A program made the translations under genes and the position numbers. Positions 1 to 6,693 of a stretch of DNA of 64,000 bases are shown here, in pieces (position 1 is the stretch's first letter; the number at the start of each line of letters is the position of its first letter). The notes below the pieces were generated by a model. It was not told the origin of the DNA. It worked only from the letters and a program-made list of their open reading frames with translations, and did no database searches. The stretch comes from Collinsella sp. AF08-23 (GTDB taxonomy: Bacteria > Actinomycetota > Coriobacteriia > Coriobacteriales > Coriobacteriaceae), in contig NZ_QUHV01000002.1 in the NCBI RefSeq assembly GCF_003479805.1, forward strand, positions 163,676 to 227,675. The letters are read 5' to 3'.

Positions 1-86
1 ACGGGCCATGCGGTGCCGAGCAACGAGTCGGGAAGGCCGAGCGAGATAAACGTGAGATAGATGACGGCGAGAAGGAGAGAGGCCAT
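1..86 (-). CDS. MFS transporter, N-terminal 28 residues only (cut by window edge)
   Basis: The minus strand reads from an ATG at 86 to the window edge without a stop. The translation begins MASLLLAVIYLTFISLGLPD and continues SLLGTAWP. This is a hydrophobic first helix followed by the G-x-x-D-S-x-x-G-x-x-W-P pattern common in sugar/drug MFS permeases of the fucose-permease type. A GGAG lies about 7 nt before the ATG. It follows the PHP phosphatase gene on the same strand after a 70-bp gap, so the two may be co-transcribed. The substrate cannot be told from this fragment. The family call rests on one helix and is inference. Confidence 0.6.
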   Translation of the reverse strand, partial: MASLLLAVIYLTFISLGLPDSLLGTAWP

Positions 87-156
87 TGATGCTCCGGGGT
101 TGATGGGACGAGGTGGACGGCAAGACGTGCTTCGGCGCTATGCCGACAGGGAGAGC

Positions 157-1005
157 CTACAGCCTATGGAAGATCGGCTCCATGTGGTCGAAGGTGCAGA
201 ACTCGGTAAAGCCGATTTCCTGCAGGCGCTCGCGCATCATGGGGATGTGCGCGCCAAGGTGTTCGGGCTTGTGCGAGTCGCTGCCGATGGTGAGGATACG
301 GCCGCCGAGGTCGTGGTAGAGGCTCAGGATCTCAACGCTGGGGGTGAGATCGGACAGGCCGTATCGGACGGAGGAGGTGTTGAGCTCGATGCCCTTGTCG
401 CGGCGAATCGCCTCTTCAAGAATTTCCGCCACGATGTCGCGAACGTTCACGTCGGGCCAGGGTCCGAGCGGGTCGTAGCGCTTGATGTGGTCGAGGTGTC
501 CGATAACCGACCAATGGTCGAAGTTCTGGACAACGCGCAGCATCTCCTCGTAGTGCTGCATGTTGTACTGCTCCTGCGTCCTGCCCTCCTGGAACGTTCC
601 ATCCCAAAACTCCTGGTCACCAACCTGGTGGATGGACAGGATGATGAAGCCCCATGCATTGGCGTGCTGGTCGAACAGCGTCTGGTACTTGTCGAGCGTG
701 TGCGATTGCACGCCGAATTCCATACCCGTTTTCACCGTGAGCTCCGGTGCAAATCGCTCGCGCGCCCGCTCGATGGCGGGGAAGTAGCGCTCGTAGTCGA
801 CGTTGATGGAGGGCTTGCCCTCAACGATCTTGGCGCAGGAGGGGTCGCGGCGGTATTCGTCCCAGTCGGGGCGCACGCCGTAGTCCACGTGGTCGGTGAT
901 GCAGATCTCGTCGAAGCCGCGTTCAACGGCGAGCGCGCAGACGTCTTCGAGCGGGAAGACGGAGTCGTCGGAGAAGTCGGTGTGTACATGGTAATCAGCA
1001 AGCAT
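157..1005 (-). CDS. PHP-domain histidinol-phosphatase family protein
   Basis: The protein has 282 residues. The start at 1005 is chosen because GGAG sits 5 nt upstream and the protein then begins MLADYHVHTDFSDDS, the classic PHP N-terminus with metal ligands H6 and H8. Further metal-site motifs are CITDHVDY, VIGHLDH and a C-terminal GSDSHKPEHLG. This fits the HisJ/histidinol-phosphatase (HolPase) branch of the PHP superfamily, which hydrolyses L-histidinol phosphate with a trinuclear metal centre. No other his genes are nearby, so the substrate is not certain; other small phosphate esters are possible. The frame is open further upstream to 1179, but without a ribosome binding site. Confidence 0.85.
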   Translation of the reverse strand: MLADYHVHTDFSDDSVFPLEDVCALAVERGFDEICITDHVDYGVRPDWDEYRRDPSCAKIVEGKPSINVDYERYFPAIERARERFAPELTVKTGMEFGVQSHTLDKYQTLFDQHANAWGFIILSIHQVGDQEFWDGTFQEGRTQEQYNMQHYEEMLRVVQNFDHWSVIGHLDHIKRYDPLGPWPDVNVRDIVAEILEEAIRRDKGIELNTSSVRYGLSDLTPSVEILSLYHDLGGRILTIGSDSHKPEHLGAHIPMMRERLQEIGFTEFCTFDHMEPIFHRL

Positions 1006-1315
1006 GCTGGCTCCAATCAAGAAAGAGAATTCCCCTCGTCGATGGCGAATGCCAATCGAATTGGCCGTGGACATGCCACTTGCAAGGATGCCCGACGAAA
1101 AGCCGGTCTCTGCTGGCGCAGCCTGCGCGCGATGCCGCGCCTCGCATGGATCGACGAAGGGGGTGTTGCTATTCCGCACGTATGATACCGTGCTGATAAC
1201 AGGGCTTCGTCAAAGAGACGGGTGTTTATCGTTAATACAGAGGCTTGCGAGGCGGGGTGACGTCCGCGCGTTACAATGAGAGCATCCATGCATTCGCTAC
1301 AAGGGAGGAGCCCTC

Positions 1316-2257
1316 ATGGCAAACGTCCTCGTCTTCGGACACCAGAACCCCGACAACGACGCCATCATGTCGTCCGTCGTCCTGTCCCAGCTGCTCAACC
1401 AGGTCGAGTACCAGGGCAACACCTACACCGCCTGCTGCTTGGGTCCGCTTCCCGCCGAGTCCGCCAAGCTCCTTGAGGACGCCGGCGTGGCTGCCCCGAC
1501 GCTCATCGACGCCATCGAGCCCGCTGCCGAGGGCGACGATGCCCAGCTCGTCATCCTGACCGACCACAACGAGCCCGGCCAGTCCGTCACCGGCCTCGAG
1601 AACGCCACCATCTTCGGCGTTGTGGATCACCATCGCTTCGGTGACTTCACCACCGCCGCTCCGCTTCACATCGTGGCGTTGCCTTGGGGCTCCTCCTGCT
1701 CCATCGTGGCCAAGCTGTTCGAGGTTCTGGGCGTTGAGCCCACGGACACGCAGGCCAAGCTGCTGCTGTCCGCCATGATGACCGATACCCTCATGCTCAA
1801 GAGCCCCACCGCCACCGATGTGGATGCCGCTATCGCCGCAAAGCTCGGCGAGCAGCTCGGCGTCGACCCGGTCAAGTTCGGCATGGAGGTCTTCCTCACC
1901 CGCCCGTCCGGCTCCTTCACCGCCGCCGAGATGGTCGGCAACGACATCAAGATGTTCGAGGTTGCTGGCAAGAAGCTCCTCATTGGTCAGTACGAGACCG
2001 TGGACAAGTCCCGCGCGCTCGGTATGATTCCCGAGATCCGCGAGGCCATGCGCGCTTACCAGGCCGAGAAGGCCGCTGATGGCATTGTGCTCTGTCTCAC
2101 CGACATCATGGAGGAGGGCTCCCAGGTCCTGCTCGAGGGCGACACCGCCGCCGCGCAGAAGGGTCTCGGTATCGAGGACGTGGCCGAGGGCGTGTGGATG
2201 CCCGGCGTGCTTTCTCGCAAGAAGCAGGTCGCTGCCCCCATTCTCGCCGCGAACTAA
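1316..2257 (+). CDS. ppaC: Manganese-dependent inorganic pyrophosphatase
   Basis: The protein has 313 residues, the usual length of family II pyrophosphatases. It hydrolyses PPi to two phosphates in the cytoplasm and pulls biosynthetic reactions forward. DHH-family metal-binding motifs are visible: GHQNPDND at 8-15 (H9, D13, D15), a DHN at 83-85 and DHH at 104-106. The C-terminal domain carries the SRKKQ substrate-binding motif near residue 302. There is no CBS insert, so it should not be the nucleotide-regulated type. A strong GGGAGGAG lies 6 nt before the ATG. It is monocistronic, with a clear terminator directly behind it. Confidence 0.95.
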   Translation: MANVLVFGHQNPDNDAIMSSVVLSQLLNQVEYQGNTYTACCLGPLPAESAKLLEDAGVAAPTLIDAIEPAAEGDDAQLVILTDHNEPGQSVTGLENATIFGVVDHHRFGDFTTAAPLHIVALPWGSSCSIVAKLFEVLGVEPTDTQAKLLLSAMMTDTLMLKSPTATDVDAAIAAKLGEQLGVDPVKFGMEVFLTRPSGSFTAAEMVGNDIKMFEVAGKKLLIGQYETVDKSRALGMIPEIREAMRAYQAEKAADGIVLCLTDIMEEGSQVLLEGDTAAAQKGLGIEDVAEGVWMPGVLSRKKQVAAPILAAN

Positions 2258-2277
2258 CGCTTCTCCAACAAGCGTGA

Positions 2278-2315
2278 GGCGCCCTGCAACGCATGTGCGG
2301 TGCAGGGCGCCTTTC
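2278..2315 (+). terminator. Intrinsic terminator of the pyrophosphatase gene
   Basis: Eleven-bp GC-rich inverted repeat (GGCGCCCTGCA at 2278-2288, TGCAGGGCGCC at 2301-2311) with a 12-nt loop followed by TTTCT, 20 bp after the ppaC stop. Confidence 0.85.
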
Positions 2316-2384
2316 TATGCCAGAGGTTGAGTTTTGCAATATGGATGCCCGGCAATTATGGATTCGCTCTAGAACCAATAATGG

Positions 2385-2403
2385 ACATATGTCGCTCATA
2401 TGT
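2385..2403. promoter_or_regulatory. Short dyad upstream of nhaA, possible operator
   Basis: Perfect 7-bp arms ACATATG and CATATGT with a 5-nt spacer, 49 bp before the nhaA start. The symmetry is seen directly. A role as regulator binding site is inference only. Confidence 0.3.
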
Positions 2404-2451
2404 GCCCGCTGGGTAGGATAGTTCTCGATGTGAAAAGAGACGGGGAGTGGT

Positions 2452-3807
2452 ATGGACGCACGCGAGCAGCTTTTCAACGAGACGCAGCGCAAGCGCATCG
2501 AGCGGCGCGATATTTGGGAACGCATCTCGGAAAATGGAACTATCGCCGCTGCCGTGATGGTTGTGGCGGCGATTGCCGCGGTTATCTGTGCCAACAGTGA
2601 CGCTTATGAGGCGATTCACCATATCTTGATGGAGCCCATCCACGTGGGCATTGGTTCGCATACGATGGCGATCTCCATCGAGGTGTTCGTAAACGATTTC
2701 CTCATGGCGATCTTCTTCCTGCTCGTGGGCATCGAGCTCAAATACGAGATGACGGTGGGCGAGTTGAGGCGCCCGCGTCAGGCGCTGCTCCCCATGCTTG
2801 CCGCCGTGGGCGGCGTGGTGGTGCCAGCGACGATCTACATGCTGCTCAATCGCGGAAGCGGTTCGGCACAGGGCTGGGCTATTCCCATGGCAACGGACAT
2901 CGCGTTCGCTCTTGGCGTGCTCTCGCTGTTGGGCAACCGCGTGCCCGCCGGCGTGCGCGTGTTCTTCTCGACCCTCGCTATTGCCGACGATCTCATCTCC
3001 ATCGCGGCGATCGCCCTGTTCTACGGTCAGGCTCCCGATCTCATGTGGCTCCTAGCCGCCGCTGTGGTGACCGCATCCCTGTTCATGCTCAACAAGACGC
3101 AGCATTACCGCTTGGCGCCTTATATGGTGGGTGGATTCGTCCTCTGGGTGTGCCTGTTCAAGTCGGGCGTGCATGCCACGCTCGCGGGCGTCATTGTGGC
3201 GTTCGCGATTCCCGCGCGCTCGGGCATCCGCTTGGACAACCTGACTGACTGGCTGCGCGGTTATATGCCCGACCTGGTCGATTCTTACGATGAGGATGCG
3301 CATATCCTGGGACAGCACGACTTCACGCACGCCACCTTGGGTGCCGAGCGCGTTATGCATCGCGTCTCGCCCCCGCTCGTCCGCCTCGAGCGTAAGATCT
3401 CGACGCCGGTTAACTTTATCATCTTGCCGCTGTTTGCTTTCGTGAACGCTCAAGTGCGCCTGGTGGGCGTCGATGTGGTGCAGTTGGCATTCGACCCCGT
3501 GTCCATGGGTACGTACTTTGGCATGCTGCTGGGCAAGCCCATCGGCATTGTGGGGGTAACATTTCTGCTGGTGAAGCTTGGCATTGCCGAACTGCCAAGC
3601 AGGGTGACGTGGCGGCACATCGTGGGCGTTGGTATCTTGGGCGGCATCGGGTTCACCATGTCGATTTTGATCTCGGGCCTTGCGTTCCCCGCCGAGCCCT
3701 TCGAGATGCTCGCTGCCAAGGCCGCCATCCTCGCAGGATCCGTGAGCGCCGCGGTAATCGGCATGATTTACATGACGGTCGCCTGCAAAAAGGCGAAGCG
3801 CCCCTGA
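2452..3807 (+). CDS. nhaA: Na+/H+ antiporter NhaA
   Basis: The protein has 451 residues, slightly longer than E. coli NhaA (388), the extra length being mainly in a hydrophilic segment around 255-300. It exchanges cytoplasmic Na+ for protons in the plasma membrane, which supports pH and salt homeostasis. Key family residues are present: ATDIAFALG with D149 (equivalent to D133) and LAIADDLISI with the aspartate pair D179-D180 that binds Na+ in NhaA. Eleven or twelve membrane segments can be read. GGGGAG precedes the ATG. A short dyad upstream may be an operator. No nhaR-like regulator is adjacent. Confidence 0.95.
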   Translation: MDAREQLFNETQRKRIERRDIWERISENGTIAAAVMVVAAIAAVICANSDAYEAIHHILMEPIHVGIGSHTMAISIEVFVNDFLMAIFFLLVGIELKYEMTVGELRRPRQALLPMLAAVGGVVVPATIYMLLNRGSGSAQGWAIPMATDIAFALGVLSLLGNRVPAGVRVFFSTLAIADDLISIAAIALFYGQAPDLMWLLAAAVVTASLFMLNKTQHYRLAPYMVGGFVLWVCLFKSGVHATLAGVIVAFAIPARSGIRLDNLTDWLRGYMPDLVDSYDEDAHILGQHDFTHATLGAERVMHRVSPPLVRLERKISTPVNFIILPLFAFVNAQVRLVGVDVVQLAFDPVSMGTYFGMLLGKPIGIVGVTFLLVKLGIAELPSRVTWRHIVGVGILGGIGFTMSILISGLAFPAEPFEMLAAKAAILAGSVSAAVIGMIYMTVACKKAKRP

Positions 3808-4111
3808 CCTTACCGCGCGCATGGAGGCGCGCCTAGCCTTACCGCGCGCGTGTAATGTCGAAAAAAATGAGATTGAAGCCCTTCACTTTCGACATTACAC
3901 GCGCACAGCGCCTGCATTTGCTCGCGCGCGTTCGCACCACGCCTGATTGCGTTCGTACTGCGCTTGCGTTTGCCTGTGCCCGCATCGCGCCTGTGTCCGT
4001 CCGCATTCGCCCGTATTCGCCCACGTCCGTCCGCATCGCGCGCACGCACGCGCATGCACCTCAATTTGGAGCCCATCTCCAATTCGAGGTCCGGCGGGGT
4101 GCCCCTGCTGC
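3808..4111. other. Gene-free stretch with palindrome and CG-rich low-complexity sequence
   Basis: No gene is supported here. It holds the large palindrome at 3846-3904 and two copies of a CTTACCGCGCGC motif about 32 bp apart just before it (near 3809 and 3838). After the palindrome comes degenerate low-complexity sequence (repeated CGTCCGCAT and ATTCGCCC units at 3990-4050). Open frames across it have arginine/alanine-rich, proline-poor nonsense composition and lack ribosome binding sites. Confidence 0.6.
3846..3904. repeat. 18-bp perfect palindrome with nested loop hairpin
   Basis: Arms GCGCGTGTAATGTCGAAA (3846-3863) and its exact complement (3887-3904) enclose a 23-nt loop. The loop itself contains TGAAG-CC-CTTCA. 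No T-tract follows on either strand, so it is not a normal intrinsic terminator. It lies just downstream of nhaA and may be a REP-like element or a transcript-stabilising hairpin. Confidence 0.75.
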
Positions 4112-4366
4112 CTACTCGACCGTGCCGTAGGTGGCGCCCCAGCCGTGCGCGGCGAGGGCGGAGTTGATTTGATCGCACAGCCTCGTGCGGTCGTACGTTC
4201 CCGGGGGCACGAGGTTCACGATTTCGAGCAAATCGGGCGCGAGGTCCAAAATCTCGGCCTGCACGATGAGGTCGAGCCGCTCGATTGTCTCGCGCCCGGT
4301 GAACAGGCCGTCTACAAGGCGCTGCAGGTCGCCGAACTCCTCGGCTTGAAACATTCCCAGGTGCAT
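4112..4366 (-). CDS. Small conserved-looking hypothetical protein
   Basis: The protein has 84 residues, begins MHLGMFQAEEFGDLQRLVDG and is acidic, with no membrane segment and no motif I recognise. An AAGGAG sits 7 nt before the ATG, and the gene starts only 10 bp after the stop of the Nudix-Vsr gene on the same strand. It is therefore probably the second gene of a two-gene operon. Codon use matches the neighbours. The middle (ETIERLDLIVQAEILDLAPDL) looks like two amphipathic helices. It could be a partner of the Nudix-Vsr protein or a passenger; no function can be assigned. Confidence 0.65.
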   Translation of the reverse strand: MHLGMFQAEEFGDLQRLVDGLFTGRETIERLDLIVQAEILDLAPDLLEIVNLVPPGTYDRTRLCDQINSALAAHGWGATYGTVE

Positions 4367-4376
4367 GATGGGCTCC

Positions 4377-5510
4377 TTACTTGGTGGGCGAGGGGTCGTG
4401 GATTGGGGCGTCTGTCAAAATCGAGGCGGCATCCGGCGTTGGCGAGGCGTTCGGTTCGGCAGGGGCGTCTGAGGCGATTGGGGCGGTTTGCGACTCAGCT
4501 GCTGCCTTGTCCGTGCTCGCACCGGTGCTTGCCGCGCGTACGCGCTCAATCACGCGCTCCATTGTCTCATCGATGCGGTCGCGCTTGAGCTCGCATTCCC
4601 AAATGGTGATGGCGGTCCAGTCCAGTGCCTTGAGCTCATCGAGCGCGCGCTGGTCACGCTCGACGTTACGGCGGAACTTCGCTTCCCAGAACTCGACGTT
4701 CTTCTTGGGGACGCTTGGATTGCAGTTGGGGCAGCGGTGCCAGTAACAGCCATTGACGAAGATGGCGATCTTGCGTCCGGGGAAGGCGATGTCGGGACGT
4801 CCGGGGGCCTTTGCCCAGTCGAGGCGGTAGCCGGTGAGCCCGGCGGCACGCAACCGTTGGCGCACAAGAAGTTCGGGCTTGGTGTCGCGCCGCTTGTTGC
4901 CCTGCATGGATTTGCGCACAGCGGCGCGGCGACGGACCAGGGCGGTTTGGCCGGCGGTCAGCTGCGAGGTGTCGATGCCGTCGAGGAGGTCGGGCTTCTT
5001 CGGGGCGCGCTTCTTTCGAGCGCGCCTCTTGCTAGCGCGCGTCCTTCCCTCATGCTCCTTGCCGACCTCGTCGCTCGTCTTGGGCTGACGGGCCCCTTCG
5101 CCGTTCGATTTCCGCGCGAGCTGTTCGAGGAGTTCCACAAGCTCGATATCGGCCGGCATCCATTCCAGCGTCGCGAGCGAGACCTGCGGTATCCAGCGCA
5201 GTTCACGTTGACGGTCGTTGCCCTGAGGCTCCCCCTCATCTTCGGCAATTTGGCAAAAGAAGCAGTTCATCGAAAGATGGAAGTCGGGGTAGTCGTACTC
5301 GAGGGTGTAAAAATCTTGCAAGTTAGTGACGCGCACCTGCAGCTCCTCGAGCAGCTCCCGCCTGCACGCTTCCTCCGGCGTCTCGCCGTTCTCAATTTTG
5401 CCGCCGGGGAACTCCCACATGCCTGCCATGCTGCCATATCCGCGTTGAACGGCCAAAACTTCGCCACCCTCGCGCTGGATAATGCCCGCCGCCACGCGAA
5501 CGTTCTTCAT
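4377..5510 (-). CDS. Nudix (MutT/NudG-like) hydrolase fused to Vsr-type mismatch endonuclease
   Basis: The protein has 377 residues. Residues 1-130 form a Nudix domain resembling MutT/NudG pyrophosphohydrolases, with a Nudix box at 37-59 (GKIENGE, then RELLEE); the usual glycine near its end is Q58. A basic linker (131-198) leads to a Vsr-like endonuclease (199-325): TKPELLVRQRL, PGRPD with D240, the VNGCYWHRCPNC segment with H258 and C255/C260/C263, then FWEAKFRRN and IWECEL with C306. Vsr nicks T:G mismatches left by deamination of Dcm-methylated cytosine; MutT-like enzymes clear oxidised or modified dNTPs. The tail 326-377 is alanine/proline/serine-rich. The start at 5510 has GAGGTGA about 5 nt upstream. 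No Dcm methylase is in the window. The two-domain reading is firm; the joint role is inference. Confidence 0.85.
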   Translation of the reverse strand: MKNVRVAAGIIQREGGEVLAVQRGYGSMAGMWEFPGGKIENGETPEEACRRELLEELQVRVTNLQDFYTLEYDYPDFHLSMNCFFCQIAEDEGEPQGNDRQRELRWIPQVSLATLEWMPADIELVELLEQLARKSNGEGARQPKTSDEVGKEHEGRTRASKRRARKKRAPKKPDLLDGIDTSQLTAGQTALVRRRAAVRKSMQGNKRRDTKPELLVRQRLRAAGLTGYRLDWAKAPGRPDIAFPGRKIAIFVNGCYWHRCPNCNPSVPKKNVEFWEAKFRRNVERDQRALDELKALDWTAITIWECELKRDRIDETMERVIERVRAASTGASTDKAAAESQTAPIASDAPAEPNASPTPDAASILTDAPIHDPSPTK

Positions 5511-5606
5511 GCGCGTCACCTCGCTTTGCGATGCTTCCAATCGCTGCTTCCGTTTTCCACAAGCAACCTTACACGAATGCAACCCTTCTGTAAGCCAAAT
5601 CGATGG

Positions 5607-5635
5607 TTGTGCACGGGGGTTGCTGCGAGTATAGG
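5607..5635 (+). promoter_or_regulatory. Candidate promoter for the small protein-ABC exporter operon
   Basis: TTGTGC (5607-5612), a 17-bp spacer, and TATAGG (5630-5635). It lies 60 bp before the ATG at 5695, in the gap between divergent genes. Spacing is ideal and both boxes are one or two bases off consensus. Confidence 0.5.
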
Positions 5636-5694
5636 GGTCGAAGAAAAAGACCAGCGCGCCAGTGTGCGCGAGCAGATGGGAAAGGACGCTTACG

Positions 5695-5853
5695 ATGAAG
5701 GACATGATGATGAAGATGGACGCCGCGATTGTTCAGGGTGAGCCCGCGCTCGTTCAGGCGAGCATGAGCCAGGTTGAGATGACGGTGTGGCTGTGCGTGA
5801 TGGCGCTCATGGCATCGGGCATGCTCGCATTGCTTGCGCTGGTAAGCCGCTAG
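5695..5853 (+). CDS. Small single-pass membrane protein ahead of ABC exporter
   Basis: The protein has 52 residues, starting MKDMMMKMDAAIVQGEPA with one hydrophobic helix (roughly 28-50, WLCVMALMASGMLALLALV) close to the C-terminus. AAAGGA lies 8 nt before the ATG. It is the first gene of a likely operon with the Bce-like ABC transporter 54 bp downstream. Size and position recall small membrane peptides that accompany ABC exporters, but I recognise no family. It might be an accessory subunit or a leader. An upstream in-frame ATG at 5662 has no good ribosome binding site. Confidence 0.55.
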   Translation: MKDMMMKMDAAIVQGEPALVQASMSQVEMTVWLCVMALMASGMLALLALVSR

Positions 5854-5907
5854 TCAGCTATTTGGCCGCGCTCTGGCAAGATTGTTAAAGAGAGAGGAAT
5901 GATTCAC

Positions 5908-6693
5908 ATGGCATTTGAGGCACAGGCCGCTCCCGTCCTTGAGGTGCGCCACGTCGAGAAGGTATACGGCAGTCGCAACAACGTCACGCGCGCGCTCGCC
6001 GATGTGTCGTTCACGGTGAATAAGGGCGAGTTCGTGGGTATCATGGGCGCATCGGGATCCGGCAAATCGACACTGCTCAACTGCGTGTCTACCATCGACA
6101 CCGTGACAAGCGGCAGCGTCATCATCAACGGGGCGGACGTAACGCGTCTCAAGCAGGCCAAGCTCACGCGCTTCCGTCGCGAGCAGCTGGGCTTTATTTT
6201 CCAGGATTCGAACCTACTCGACACGCTTACCGCGCGCGAGAACATCGCCCTACCGCTCACCATCGCGCGCACGCCCGCCAAGGAGACCCTTGCGCGCGTT
6301 GAACAAGTGGCACAGCGTCTGGACATCGCGGGCGTGCTCGATAAGTATCCCTACCAGATGTCCGGCGGACAGCAGCAGCGCGTGGCGGCTGCCCGTGCCC
6401 TGGTGACCGACCCCGCCGTCATCCTGGCCGACGAGCCCACGGGCGCCCTCGACTCCAAGAACGCCCGCCTGTTGCTCGAGAGCCTCGAAAACATGAACCA
6501 TGCGTACCAGGCAACCGTGCTTATGGTCACGCACGACAGCTTTGCCGCGAGCTACACCAACCGCGTGCTGTTCATCCGCGACGGGCGCATTTTTACCGAG
6601 CTCCGCCGCGGAGACAGCCCGCGCCGCGAGTTCTTCGACCGAATCATGGAGGTCGTGGCCATGATGGGTGGGGAGGGCTCCGATGCTCTGTAA
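5908..6693 (+). CDS. ABC transporter ATP-binding protein, BceA/SalX-like
   Basis: The protein has 261 residues. It is the nucleotide-binding subunit that powers the permease encoded next. Visible motifs are Walker [10 protein letters not shown] (47-55), Q-loop FQDSNLLD (98-105), signature SGGQQQR (152-158), Walker B VILADEP (171-177) and the switch H209. The family (MacB/LolD/BceA type) drives peptide detoxification or lipid-anchored substrate extraction. The ATG at 5908 is preferred because GAGAGGA lies about 9 nt upstream; the ATG at 5899 overlaps that site. The permease gene overlaps its 3' end by 11 bp. Confidence 0.9.
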   Translation: MAFEAQAAPVLEVRHVEKVYGSRNNVTRALADVSFTVNKGEFVGIMGASGSGKSTLLNCVSTIDTVTSGSVIINGADVTRLKQAKLTRFRREQLGFIFQDSNLLDTLTARENIALPLTIARTPAKETLARVEQVAQRLDIAGVLDKYPYQMSGGQQQRVAAARALVTDPAVILADEPTGALDSKNARLLLESLENMNHAYQATVLMVTHDSFAASYTNRVLFIRDGRIFTELRRGDSPRREFFDRIMEVVAMMGGEGSDAL

